Below are positions 25,351 through 33,758 of a DNA stretch of 64,000 nucleotides, piece after piece. Under the pieces are notes generated by a model that worked only from the letters and a program-made list of their open reading frames with translations, did no database searches and had not been told where the DNA came from. Position 1 is the stretch's first letter. Each line of letters opens with the position of its first letter. Source of the DNA: Thioalkalivibrio sp. ALJ12 (GTDB taxonomy: Bacteria > Pseudomonadota > Gammaproteobacteria > Ectothiorhodospirales > Ectothiorhodospiraceae); assembly GCF_000378305.1 (NCBI RefSeq), contig NZ_KB899539.1:95854-159853 (forward strand). The letters are read 5' to 3'. A program made the position numbers and the translations under genes.

Positions 25351-26157
25351 ATGCCACCAAAAAGAATATTTATCGTAGGGCCTCCGCGTAGTGGCACTAC
25401 ACTGGTGCAGAGCCTTCTGGCAACGTCGGGTGCATTTTTAGCCTGCACTGAGTCTCACTTTCTCAGAAAGCTTCCGCACACATCCAACGCTGTCTCAGCT
25501 GTTAGGTGTTCGAAATCTTTCCTTAGTCTGCGATCATGGGCAAAAAGAAATCGATTCAAGGCCCGCCCGGAGATATTTTTCAATAAGAAAAGGGGGTTCG
25601 TGGTCTTTCAAGAGTTGCTTGATTCGGAAACCCGTATTCGCAAACTGAGCGGCTGGGTTGAGAAGACCCCCTCGCATCTTCATCAGGTTCAGTCTATAAG
25701 GGACAATATCGACAGCCCACTTTTTATTTTTACAAGAAGGTCCGCGCCTGGGAATATCGCATCGCTACATAAACTGCAACACGATTGGTATCGTGCTAAC
25801 CCGGATAAACAAGATGTAGCGTATGCTGTTGGTCGTTGGGTATACGACACTGCTCTATCGGCTTGTCGTTATGGCCAAAACGATTCTTTCTGGTTCGATT
25901 ATGATGAGGCGATATTAAACCCAGCGGATGCGATCGAAAAGCTAGAAACTTGGCTCAACTTAAAAGATGGTTATAAAATAAAAGAAGAAATGCTCGGCGA
26001 AGCTGCAAAACAACTTATAGATCGAGGAGAATATTGGAAAGACAATAACCTTCACTATATAATTAAGAAGAGAGAGCAATCAGGGATTGATAAGGTTGTG
26101 CAAGCCCAGTCAGAAAAAGCGCTAGATATGGTGTGTTATCTTCGTCAGGAGATGTAA
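25351..26157 (+). CDS. Sulfotransferase (Sulfotransfer_3-like)
   Basis: 268 aa. IVGPPRSGTTLVQSLL (8-23) is the PAPS 5'-phosphosulfate loop and LFIFTRRSAPGNIASLHKL near 126-144 the 3'-phosphate loop; WVEKTPSHLH near 109 is also typical of the family. It should transfer sulfate from PAPS to a carbohydrate or other hydroxyl. It is distinctly AT-rich with many AAA/ATA codons, unlike its GC-rich neighbours, so it was probably acquired separately. It is the third sulfotransferase in the locus. Confidence 0.85.
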   Translation: MPPKRIFIVGPPRSGTTLVQSLLATSGAFLACTESHFLRKLPHTSNAVSAVRCSKSFLSLRSWAKRNRFKARPEIFFNKKRGFVVFQELLDSETRIRKLSGWVEKTPSHLHQVQSIRDNIDSPLFIFTRRSAPGNIASLHKLQHDWYRANPDKQDVAYAVGRWVYDTALSACRYGQNDSFWFDYDEAILNPADAIEKLETWLNLKDGYKIKEEMLGEAAKQLIDRGEYWKDNNLHYIIKKREQSGIDKVVQAQSEKALDMVCYLRQEM

Positions 26158-26181
26158 TGCGAATGATCTGTAACGAAACAT

Positions 26182-26190
26182 CCCCCCCCC
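26182..26190. other. C9 homopolymer tract upstream of a glycosyltransferase
   Basis: Nine consecutive C followed by TCCTCCC, about 67 bases before the ATG at 26258. Such tracts can slip and alter promoter spacing. No matched -35/-10 pair was identified with confidence. Confidence 0.4.
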
Positions 26191-26257
26191 TCCTCCCTTT
26201 CTTGGTGCGTTAAGCATTGTCCGCGAATCCAATGAGCATTTGAGGGTATAAAACGCC

Positions 26258-27283
26258 ATGTCGCAAGCTTCACACTACCCCTTCTCCACCTTGAATCCGT
26301 ATCAGCGCCTGATGTTTGCGGGCCTCGCGGTTCATGGCTTCAGCGCCACCGGGATCGATAACGGACTCCGTGGGTTGATTGCCGAAGCCCGCTCCGGGTG
26401 CGCCAAGGTCGTTCATCTGCACTGGATCCATGGCGCGGTGACGTTTGACAAACCTTGGGGGGCATTGGCTAGGTTAAGCGTGTTTCACATTGCGATTTTA
26501 ATTGCGCGTTTGCGCGGGAAACGCATTGTATGGACGGTTCACAACTTGATCAACCACGAGCGTAAGCGTGGCTGGCTCGACCGCTGGAACGCGAAGCTTG
26601 TTGCCCGAGAAGCGCATGCTATCCTCGTTCATGGCGAAAGTGCCATTGATGTAGCTGTGGCTCAGCTTGGCGTTAACAAGGAGAAGATCTACGTTGTTCA
26701 CCATGGGAACTACGCAGGCGTAGTTTGTCCGCAGCCCCCACGTGCGCCCGCGGAAGGGGTGCGCTTCCTATTCTTTGGCATGATCCGGCCGTATAAGGGC
26801 GTAGAGGATCTGCTCGTCGCTTTCCGCCAGACGCCTGGGCCGCACGAACTGCATATTGCTGGGAAGGCCAGCTCGGGTGAGCTTCAGCAGGCCATCGAGG
26901 ATTATGCCGCTCGAGACGCTGAGCGTGTGACTACGGAGCTTTGTTTCGTTCCGGATGGGCGACTACAGGAGCTGCTTGGCTGGAGCGATGTCGTCGTGCT
27001 GCCGTACCGAGATATCTTCACATCCGGAAGCCTTTTGATGGCGATGACCGCTGGGCGGCCGGTGGTCGCCCCCCGCGCTGGACTCATTCCTGAGTACATT
27101 GATGGTCGGGCCGCCTTTCTCTATGACCCCAACGAGCCAAATGCATTGGAGTACGCGATCGCCGAAGCTGCGCAATGTAGTCAACTGGATGACATGGCCC
27201 GGCAAGCGGCAGAGCGGGCCAAATACTTCGACTGGTCCTTGATTGGGGCCAAGTTGTCGGCGATTTACAGCGGACGGATGTAA
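26258..27283 (+). CDS. GT-B glycosyltransferase (GT4-like)
   Basis: 341 aa. VVHLHWIHGA near 49 and RIVWTVHNLINHE near 88 are the acceptor-half motifs of a common capsule/EPS transferase group. VRFLFFGMIRPYKGVEDLLVAF near 168 and SDVVVLPYRDIFTSGSLLMAM near 245 form the nucleotide-sugar half; the latter has Ser-Gly where classical GT4 enzymes have the first Glu of EX7E. Cytoplasmic, inner-membrane associated. Sugar specificity is not readable. It is GC-intermediate and separated by transposon debris from the next genes. Confidence 0.85.
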   Translation: MSQASHYPFSTLNPYQRLMFAGLAVHGFSATGIDNGLRGLIAEARSGCAKVVHLHWIHGAVTFDKPWGALARLSVFHIAILIARLRGKRIVWTVHNLINHERKRGWLDRWNAKLVAREAHAILVHGESAIDVAVAQLGVNKEKIYVVHHGNYAGVVCPQPPRAPAEGVRFLFFGMIRPYKGVEDLLVAFRQTPGPHELHIAGKASSGELQQAIEDYAARDAERVTTELCFVPDGRLQELLGWSDVVVLPYRDIFTSGSLLMAMTAGRPVVAPRAGLIPEYIDGRAAFLYDPNEPNALEYAIAEAAQCSQLDDMARQAAERAKYFDWSLIGAKLSAIYSGRM

Positions 27284-27366
27284 TACCAGGGGAGACCGGA
27301 AGCGCAGAATCTGCCGCAGAGTGAGTTTGGACGCATGGAGCATTTGAGATGATTCGCGGAGGCGCT

Positions 27367-28032
27367 ATGCCAAGGATGGCGCGAGCGGTATTGCCGCGTA
27401 TGCTGCACCATGTGGTGCAACGCGGGCACAACCGGCAGGTGGTGTTTGTCGGGGTCGAGGATTATGGGTGGTACATGGAGGGCCTGTGCGAGCTGAGCAG
27501 TGCGCTGGAGATTCGGGTGTACGCGTATTGTCTGATGACCAACCATGTGCATCTGCTGCTGGGGCCGGGCGAGGAGGTCGCGCCGATGGGGCGACTGATG
27601 AAGGCGCTGGCGGCGTGTGCCTCGCGGTGTCGCACTCTGCTGGAGGGGCGCTCGGGCACGTTATAGGAGGGGCGTTACAAGTCGAGCCCGGTGCAGACGG
27701 AGACCTGTCTGCTGGCCTGCACGCAGTACGTCGAGTTGAATCTGGTGCGCGCGCGTATGGTGGCGGCCGCCGGCGAGTACCCTTGGTCTAGCTACCTCCA
27801 GCGGATGGGGGAGACGGAGTGCTTGATCGACTTCGACCCGGCGTATCTCTACCTGGCGGACGAAGGGACCGAACGTCGTGAATGCTACGCCCGTTTCGTT
27901 GAGCTGGGCGTACCTCAGCAGGAGCCGACGCTGTTGCGTGAGGCCCTGCAGCGCGGCCATCTCACTGGGAACCAGCGTTTCGTGGACAAAGTGGAGCAGA
28001 TCATCGGCGTGCGAATCGAGCCTCGCCGCTAG
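27367..28032 (+). pseudogene. REP-associated tyrosine transposase with a single in-frame stop
   Basis: Reads MPRMARAVLPRMLHHVVQRG, HUH motif NHVHLLLGPG near 61, then a TAG at 27664-27666 where the family has Trp (GTL-W-EGRYKSS). The same frame then continues intact to 28032 (ELNLVRARMV, PWSSYLQRMGE). One base change (TGG to TAG) therefore inactivated it; the copy at 24064 has different damage. A right-end inverted repeat core, AAATAAATCTATCCCC, is at 28063-28078. No clear left end remains upstream, so the element is also truncated or its left end has decayed. Confidence 0.85.
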
Positions 28033-28148
28033 GGCCGCCCGTCATCGCGCTGGACGTGAGAAAATAAATCTATCCCCATTTCTCGATGTGCCGTTGGATT
28101 GTGGAAACATCCAGACCTATGAACTAACTGCGGAAAATAGGAAGGTTA

Positions 28149-29087
28149 ATGTCGGGCATTTCTGTCGTGATACCGCTTTATAATAAGGCAATGACGATTG
28201 AGAGGGCGGTTCGTTCAGCACTGGCGCAAAGCGTTTCTCCAATGGAAATAATAGTGATTGATGATTGTTCTTCTGACGACAGCGCTGCGCGTTTAAAAAG
28301 AATCCCCGATCCGCGCGTTCGTTTGGTTGGTCGAACATCGCCCGGGCCAGGCGGCTACGCAGCGCGGAATCTGGGGTTAAGGTTGGCTTCCGGTGAATGG
28401 GTCGCATTCTTAGACGCCGACGATTATTGGGACGAAAATCACCTGGCGTCGCTATTGGAAGCTGCCGAAGCTGACACTCCTGTGCGCGTGGTGGCGTCTG
28501 GCGTGACGCGTGTTCGCGACGGTGAGGCACCGACGATCGATCCGTTTTCACAGGCGATGAAGACGGATGTGGAGACCATAGAGGTAGGCGCATTTCTAGC
28601 GGCGGCGTTTAGGAAAAGAAACCCCATGAAAACGTCTGCGGTGTTCATTCATCGCTCATGCGTGTTGGATTCCCAGTTGTTTCCAGAGCAGCGTACGGAG
28701 CGATCCGGAGATTTGTATGCGTGGGTCAAACTTGTTGCGAATTGTGGCCCGTTACGCCGAATTCGGACGCAGACTTGCGTTTCTGATAGGGATTCATCAA
28801 CGGTTTCCCGTATGTGCGTGGCTTCACTAGACCTTCCGAGAGACATGGTCGAAGAGCTTTGTCCCAAGATGTCGGAGAAGGAGTGCTATTGGGTGCGTCG
28901 GTATGCAAATAAGATGATAAAAGATGCGTGGCTGGAGGGTGTCCGTTTGGGCCTGTATCGTGGAATGCTAATTGGTCGATGGGTTGAAGGCGGAGGGCGT
29001 CTGTACAAGATCGTTTGGAATGTGGTTTCCCTTTTCCCCGCTCGGTGGATTAATGGGCTTCGGGCACTGCGTGGCATGAGGTTTTGA
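28149..29087 (+). CDS. Family 2 glycosyltransferase
   Basis: 312 aa. ISVVIPLYNKAMTIERAV at residue 4, IIVIDDCSSDDS near 34 and WVAFLDADDYWDENHL near 83 (DxD) define a GT-A GT2 enzyme. RSGDLYAWVKLV near 190 supplies the acceptor-base region. The C-terminal 60 residues are basic and hydrophobic and may bind the membrane. The gene is AT-richer than the locus average. It begins just after transposon debris, so it may be read from a local promoter, though none was identified. Confidence 0.9.
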   Translation: MSGISVVIPLYNKAMTIERAVRSALAQSVSPMEIIVIDDCSSDDSAARLKRIPDPRVRLVGRTSPGPGGYAARNLGLRLASGEWVAFLDADDYWDENHLASLLEAAEADTPVRVVASGVTRVRDGEAPTIDPFSQAMKTDVETIEVGAFLAAAFRKRNPMKTSAVFIHRSCVLDSQLFPEQRTERSGDLYAWVKLVANCGPLRRIRTQTCVSDRDSSTVSRMCVASLDLPRDMVEELCPKMSEKECYWVRRYANKMIKDAWLEGVRLGLYRGMLIGRWVEGGGRLYKIVWNVVSLFPARWINGLRALRGMRF

Positions 29088-29163
29088 TGCGAGCAATCGG
29101 CTCCGATAAGGATAGATCCGAAGGGAGAGCCGTGGTTAACACTTCAGTGGCCGAGCGTTAGTG

Positions 29164-30375
29164 ATGGAAGTTCGCTACGTTTTTATGCAATTCCCGGCGC
29201 CGTCCGAGGCGTTCGGTGCTGCAGAGATTGAGGCCTTGCGTGATGCTGGGATTGGGATCTCTGTCGGATGTATGAGGCGAAAACCGCGGAACTCGAACGG
29301 CCTGCTGGCAGAGAGGGGTTTGGCGGATCTGAGCGTCACGTACTCAGGTGTGGCGGCATTTGGTAGGGGTTTGGCTGTAATGGTGCGGAAGCCCGCGTCT
29401 GCGCTTAAGGTGATTGGCAAGTGTCTGTTGGGGACTTGGCGCTCGCCGAAAGAAATGGTGATTTCTCTTGCATTGCTGCCCAGGGCGTTCGGGATAGCGG
29501 AGGAGGCGGATGTTGAAGGCGTGGATGTGGTGCACCTGTTTTGGGGGCATTATCCGAGTTTAGTTGCCCTCGCGATTCGTGAGATGCGGTTGGGTACGAG
29601 TGTCAGCATATCGTTAGGGGCGTACGATTTGATCCGGGAATATCCACTTTCAAGGGTGGTGTCAAAAGCGGGATCGATCGTTACGCAGGCCGAGGCCAAT
29701 CGTGGATGGGTTGCGCGAGTGTGTGGGGTCGGGGGCGACGATGTCCATGTCGTGTATCGAGGCGTGGCTGTCCCGCCGGACCCAGGTCCTGTAGGGAAGG
29801 AGGCTCTAATCTTGGTTGCTGAACGGTTAATCGCTCCCAAGAAAACCATTGATGCATTAAAAGTATTTGCCAAGATAGCACGGGGATATCCGGGATTGCG
29901 CTTGGAGGTGCTTGGGGATGGACCGGAAAGAGCAACGTTGGAATCGTGGGTAGAGAGAGCCGGGCTTTCGGAGCGAGTGCAATTTTTTGGACACGTTCCA
30001 CACCATGAGGCGCTTTGGCGCATGGAGGTGGCTGGGGTGCTGTTAAGTATGTCGCAGTACCCGGGGGAAAGACTACCGAACGTAGTTAAAGAAGCAATGG
30101 TCCGTCGGTGCGCCTGCGTCGTGACACGAACGCCTGGTATCGAAGAGTTGGTGCGGCCGGGCTATACCGGGTTTATCGTGGAGCCGGGAGATGTCGATAC
30201 GGCTGCGGTCCGGCTAAGGGAAATTCTCGGCGACGAGGCTGTCTTGGCTCGGATGGGAGGTTGTGGTCGCCGCCATATCAAAGAGTGGTTCGATCTTGAG
30301 AAAACAACGAAGCAGCGGATAGAGACTTGGGAATCGGTATTGGCGAACCGGAAATGCGGCGCAGGTATCAAGTGA
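29164..30375 (+). CDS. GT4 glycosyltransferase
   Basis: 403 aa from ATG at 29164 (a GTG directly precedes it). Typical GT4 C-terminal half: LILVAERLIAPKKTIDALKVFA near 218, EVLGDGPERATLESWV near 250, and YPGERLPNVVKEAMVRRCACVV near 300, carrying the EX7E-type pair. The N-terminal half includes VVHLFWGHYPSLVALA near 122. Similar to colanic-acid and other EPS transferases that add hexoses to lipid-linked intermediates. Starts in the moderately low-GC block shared with the upstream GT2 gene. Confidence 0.88.
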   Translation: MEVRYVFMQFPAPSEAFGAAEIEALRDAGIGISVGCMRRKPRNSNGLLAERGLADLSVTYSGVAAFGRGLAVMVRKPASALKVIGKCLLGTWRSPKEMVISLALLPRAFGIAEEADVEGVDVVHLFWGHYPSLVALAIREMRLGTSVSISLGAYDLIREYPLSRVVSKAGSIVTQAEANRGWVARVCGVGGDDVHVVYRGVAVPPDPGPVGKEALILVAERLIAPKKTIDALKVFAKIARGYPGLRLEVLGDGPERATLESWVERAGLSERVQFFGHVPHHEALWRMEVAGVLLSMSQYPGERLPNVVKEAMVRRCACVVTRTPGIEELVRPGYTGFIVEPGDVDTAAVRLREILGDEAVLARMGGCGRRHIKEWFDLEKTTKQRIETWESVLANRKCGAGIK

Positions 30376-30779
30376 ACGCGGGAGGGACCGCCGCGCTGCG
30401 TCCCCTGAGCCCGCAAGCCTGAGGCGTGATGTATCGCCGTGTTGGAGCGATGAACACTGATGGCCTTGACCAAAGACTGGTGGGCTGGCTGCAGTTGAGG
30501 TTGCGACGTGGACCGGCGCAAGTGGGCCTAGAAGGCATCGGGGTCCTATGGGGCGTAACTAAGCGGCATGAGCCGAATTGGTGCATTGTCGGCTGGCACC
30601 GACGACGCAGGTGGACATCGCCGCCAAGATCCCTGGAAATTGGAGACTTCCGGGCGACAATGGTGCCGCCATGGGGGCGACCGGGCCGGAGTACATAGGT
30701 CGCGCGACACCCGAGTTAAAGCCGGGCGCAGGCCGTGCGGCGGTGCGGCGTGCCAACAGTGAATGGAACAGACCCACGA
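30376..30779. other. Gap with probable gene debris
   Basis: About 400 bases with no intact gene. A short frame from 30426 includes NTDGLDQRLVGW, which faintly recalls the N-x-DGLEW motif of the DUF1972 domain in some GT4 enzymes. The match is too weak to call a pseudogene, but it agrees with the GT4 stump that follows. Confidence 0.35.
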
Positions 30780-30890
30780 ATGCGAATCACCTATCTGCAT
30801 GCGTATTGGAGCACCCTCTGCCTGGCGGGTGGCGTGCGTTCGTACGACATGGCTCGGCGGATTTCCGTTCTAGCGGCGGTATTCGCATGA
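30780..30890 (+). pseudogene. 36-codon stump of a GT4 glycosyltransferase
   Basis: ATG CGA ATC opens MRITYLHAYWSTLCLAGG followed by VRSYDMARRI, which is the standard start of a GT4 family (MRI-YLHQYF...GG-RSYE-ARRL), then degenerates and stops. The TGA overlaps the ATG of the next glycosyltransferase as ATGA. The leader may be translated and couple translation of the downstream gene, but it cannot be an enzyme. Confidence 0.65.
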
Positions 30891-31738
30891 CGCCGTTGGT
30901 GTCGGTTGTGACGCCTGTGCACAACGGGGCGGCGTTTATTCGAGAAACGATTGCCTCTGTCCAGGCGCAGACGTGGGGTGATTGGGAGCTTCTTGTTGTG
31001 GACGACGCTTCTGAGGACGATTCGGCTGAGGTCGTGGAAGCGCTGGCGGCCGAGGACGAGCGGATACGGCTGTTTCGGCTTGAGCGAAATGGAGGAGCAG
31101 CTGTAGCTCGTAATACGGCTATTGCGGCCGCGCGTGGTCGGTACATCGCGTTTCTGGATGGGGATGATTTGTGGTTGCCTCACAAGTTGGATCGGCAGCT
31201 GGCGTTCATGCGCGAGAAGGAGGCGGCATTCTCGTACGGGGCTTATGAGCGCGTTGATGAGAAAGGACGGCATCTCTCGCCAGTGGGGGTGCCTGACCGG
31301 TTGCGCTACGGAGAACTTCTGAAGACTTGTTACGTCGGGTGTTTGACGGCGATGTATGACACGAACGTGTTTGGAAAGCGGTATATGCCGTTGATTCGAC
31401 GGCGGCAGGATTATGCTCTGTGGCTGGATTTGTTGCGTGACGGCGAGACGGCGATGGGCCTTAACGAAGTGTTGGGCATCTATCGAGTACGGTCTGGGTC
31501 GATTTCGGCTAACAAGGCTTCTACATCGTTGTACACATGGCGCATGTATCGGGAAGTTGAGGCGCTTTCTCTGGCGCGAAGTGCATGGTGTTTTACCCAT
31601 CAGACTGGTCGAGCGGTGGTGCGACATCGGATGCCAGGGTTGGCGCGCCGGCTAGGGTGGTTACATTCGGTTGATGGGGCTTCGGCTGGCGATTGCCGCA
31701 GGCCTTGCGGGCCCTCGCAAGGACGGGATACGGAGTGA
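30887..31738 (+). CDS. Family 2 glycosyltransferase
   Basis: 283 aa from the ATG coupled to the GT4 stump; a longer open frame reaches back to 30578 but only adds debris. PLVSVVTPVHNGAAFIRETI at residue 3, LLVVDDASEDDS near 37 and GRYIAFLDGDDLWLPHKLD near 84 identify a GT2 enzyme with its DxD. RRRQDYALWLDLL near 170 is the conserved acceptor-side motif of the WaaE/EPS group. The last 30 residues are low-complexity and unlike the family, as if the 3' end had been replaced before the next gene. The stop overlaps the epimerase start (TGATG). Confidence 0.88.
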   Translation: MTPLVSVVTPVHNGAAFIRETIASVQAQTWGDWELLVVDDASEDDSAEVVEALAAEDERIRLFRLERNGGAAVARNTAIAAARGRYIAFLDGDDLWLPHKLDRQLAFMREKEAAFSYGAYERVDEKGRHLSPVGVPDRLRYGELLKTCYVGCLTAMYDTNVFGKRYMPLIRRRQDYALWLDLLRDGETAMGLNEVLGIYRVRSGSISANKASTSLYTWRMYREVEALSLARSAWCFTHQTGRAVVRHRMPGLARRLGWLHSVDGASAGDCRRPCGPSQGRDTE

Positions 31739-32691
31739 TGGTAGGTCGGGTTCTGGTAACCGGAGCGACAGGCTTCGTGGGCGGCGCCGTGATTGAGCGG
31801 CTGGCGGTGGATGGCCGTCGGGTGCCGGTCGCAGCGTGTCGGCGCGGTGTCTCGGTGCCGGCGGGTGCGGAGCTGGCGGTAACGCCGTCGCTTGGCCCGG
31901 AAGCGGACTGGAGCGGCGCGCTGCAGGATGTAGAGGCCGTGGTGCATGCGGCGGCCCGCGTGCATGTGATGGACGAGGACGCCGCCGATCCGCTGGCGGA
32001 GTATCGACGCGCCAATGTGGAGGGCACGCTGGCGCTGGCGCGGCAGGCGGCGCAGGCGGGTGTGCGGCGGTTTGTGTTTGTCAGCTCCATCAAGGTGAAT
32101 GGGGAGCAGACTGCGCCGGGCAGTGTGTTTTCCGTGGCGGATGCGCCGGCGCCGGTGGATCCGTACGGCGTCTCCAAGGCGGAGGCCGAGGCGGCGCTGT
32201 TTGCGCTGGGGCGCGAGACGGGGATGGAGATCGTGGCGGTGCGGCCGCCGCTGGTGTACGGCCCGGGTGTGGGCGGGAATTTCGCAAGGATGATGCAGTG
32301 GGTGGCGCGTGGTGTGCCACTGCCGCTGGGGGCGGTGGACAATCGGCGTTCGATGGTGGGTCTGGATAACCTGGTGGATCTGCTGGTGACGTGCCTGGAG
32401 CATCCGGCGGCGGCGAATCGGGTGTTTCTGGCGGGGGATGGGGAGGATCTTTCCACCACCGATCTGCTGCGCCGGGTGGCGGCGGCGATGGATCGGCGCG
32501 CGCGGCTGCTGCTGGTGCCGCCGGTGCTGTTGCGTGCCGGGGCGCGTGCGGTGGGGCGCGGGGAGATGGCGCGGCGGTTGCTGGATTCGCTGCAGGTGGA
32601 TATTTCGCATACGCGGGAGACGCTTGGGTGGGAGCCTCCGGTAAGTGTGGATGAGGGGTTAAGGCGGGCGGTGGTGTCGTTGGTTGGGTAG
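31738..32691 (+). CDS. NAD-dependent nucleotide-sugar epimerase/dehydratase (WbpV-like)
   Basis: 317 aa. NAD site VTGATGFVGGAV near residue 6, VVHAAARVHVMDEDAADP near 65, Ser in FVSSIKVNG near 113 and YxxxK in DPYGVSKAEAE near 141 define the extended SDR family. The AARVHVM and NRRSM-GLDNL motifs are typical of the UDP-GlcNAc/GlcNAcA C4-epimerase-like group found at the end of O-antigen loci. It returns to the high GC of the host, is coupled to the preceding GT2 gene and is the last gene of the glycan locus. Exact substrate unproven. Confidence 0.85.
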   Translation: MVGRVLVTGATGFVGGAVIERLAVDGRRVPVAACRRGVSVPAGAELAVTPSLGPEADWSGALQDVEAVVHAAARVHVMDEDAADPLAEYRRANVEGTLALARQAAQAGVRRFVFVSSIKVNGEQTAPGSVFSVADAPAPVDPYGVSKAEAEAALFALGRETGMEIVAVRPPLVYGPGVGGNFARMMQWVARGVPLPLGAVDNRRSMVGLDNLVDLLVTCLEHPAAANRVFLAGDGEDLSTTDLLRRVAAAMDRRARLLLVPPVLLRAGARAVGRGEMARRLLDSLQVDISHTRETLGWEPPVSVDEGLRRAVVSLVG

Positions 32692-32719
32692 GTTGGTGGT
32701 TTTTCCGGCTTTGGCGGGG

Positions 32720-32745
32720 GCTTCGCGGGCGAGCCCGCTCCCACA
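32720..32745. repeat. REP-like palindrome (GCTTCGCGGGC type)
   Basis: GCTTCGCGGGCGAGCCCGC then TCCCACA. The same sequence, with one change, recurs at 41964. This motif is widespread in gammaproteobacterial intergenic DNA; here it could act as a transcript end after the epimerase gene. Confidence 0.8.
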
Positions 32746-32762
32746 GGGGGTGTGATTTGGTG

Positions 32763-32829
32763 TAGGAGGCCAGCCCTCTGGCCGATGGGGCCTGTCCAAC
32801 ATCCAATCGGCCAGGGGGCTGGCCTCCTA
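32763..32829. repeat. GGCCAG-type REP-like inverted repeat
   Basis: Left arm TAGGAGGCCAGCCCTCTGG and right arm CCAGGGGGCTGGCCTCCTA around a short spacer. One of a family also found at 33620, 34423, 48373 and 48612. Confidence 0.85.
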
Positions 32830-32860
32830 CACGGGGGGCATTGGTGTTGTGGTGTTGGGG

Positions 32861-33145
32861 TTAATGGGCGGCGAGTTCGTTGAAGAAGCTGGGGTTGTCG
32901 CGGATGGTGGCCAGGACCTTGGCGGCGAGTCCGGTGGGGTTTCGTCGTTTGGCTTCCCAGCTCTTGATGGTGTCGACGCTGGTTCCCATGGCCTTGGCGA
33001 GCTCGGCTTGCGAAACGTGCAATTGGGCGCGAATGGCCTTCACGTCCGCCACTTCGTGTCGGGTGATACGGCTGGCTGCTTTCCTGCCCTGTTTGATGTC
33101 GACCGCTTCTTGCAGTGATGTCTGGAGCTCGTCGTAGATGTTCAT
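32861..33145 (-). CDS. Antitoxin, XRE-type (HigA/NadS-like)
   Basis: 94 aa. The helix-turn-helix lies at about 43-70 (VSQAELAKAMGTSVDTIKSW), and WEAKRRNPTGLAAKVL is diagnostic of the HigA/NadS-type antitoxin group. It should neutralise the upstream RelE-like toxin and repress the shared promoter. Its ATG overlaps the toxin stop (ATGA), so the order is toxin then antitoxin, as in HigBA systems. It is flanked by REP-like palindromes on both sides. Confidence 0.85.
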   Translation of the reverse strand: MNIYDELQTSLQEAVDIKQGRKAASRITRHEVADVKAIRAQLHVSQAELAKAMGTSVDTIKSWEAKRRNPTGLAAKVLATIRDNPSFFNELAAH

Positions 33146-33480
33146 TCGAGAACTTCCTCTTTTAGTTGGGCGGTGAGTTTCTTGAGCGCAGCCTTCTCGG
33201 TGGCGGTGAGGTCGTCTTTCACATTCTTGGGGTAGGCTAGGATCAGGTAGATCGTCTCTGTGTTCGCGAGAAAGTAGATGACACGGCCGCCGCTACGCTT
33301 TCCTTGCCGCCCCAGCCCAATGCGAATCTTGCGTAATCCTCCCGTTCCCTGGATCAGGTCGCCTTTGTCGGGTTGGGCGATCAGGATGCGCTGTAGTTCC
33401 TTCAGCTCATCATCGCTGGCGATTGCCTGAAATTGCCGGGTGAATGTTGGCGTTTCAATAAATTCAATGGTATCGGGCAC
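33142..33480 (-). CDS. Toxin, RelE/HigB-like
   Basis: 112 aa. FIETPTFTRQF near 7, a basic central stretch GGLRKIRIGLGRQGKRSGGRVIYF near 47-70 and YLILAYPKNVKDDLTATEKAALKK near 77 are typical of the HigB-2-type branch of the RelE fold. These toxins cleave mRNA on the ribosome. First gene of the toxin-antitoxin operon; the promoter should lie in 33481-33530, where the antitoxin would bind. Confidence 0.85.
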   Translation of the reverse strand: MPDTIEFIETPTFTRQFQAIASDDELKELQRILIAQPDKGDLIQGTGGLRKIRIGLGRQGKRSGGRVIYFLANTETIYLILAYPKNVKDDLTATEKAALKKLTAQLKEEVLE

Positions 33481-33619
33481 GTGAAGACATGTCCTTATGT
33501 CTGCGGTCCTTGGGGTACAGTGTACACCTGTTGGGGCGTGTGTCGAGTTCGATCGGGTTGGGGTGGGGCTGGTGGGGGTGATCGCGTGCGGGCCCCGCCT
33601 CTACAACGGGTATTCGGTG

Positions 33620-33690
33620 TAGGAGGCCAGCCCTCTGGCCGATCACCCACGCCAGCTCAATGCCCCATCGGCCAGAGGGCTGGCCTCCTA
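33620..33690. repeat. GGCCAG-type REP-like inverted repeat
   Basis: Arms TAGGAGGCCAGCCCTCTGG and CCAGAGGGCTGGCCTCCTA with a spacer of about 33 bases, unlike the spacer of the copy at 32763. Confidence 0.85.
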
Positions 33691-33758
33691 CAGGGGTGGG
33701 TGGTTTTGTGATGGGGTTTGGATTAGCGTGCGGGGGATTGTGAATTGGAGGGGCTGTG

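Noticed and set aside
27664-27666. In-frame TAG read as pyrrolysine or another recoded amino acid
   Set aside because: The family has Trp here and the sister copy has unrelated damage, so a simple nonsense mutation in a decaying transposase is the better explanation.
30426-30698. 90-aa open frame with a faint DUF1972-like NTDGLD motif
   Set aside because: The match is limited to a few residues and the rest is Arg/Trp-rich; too weak to annotate as a pseudogene, so only noted in the gap entry.
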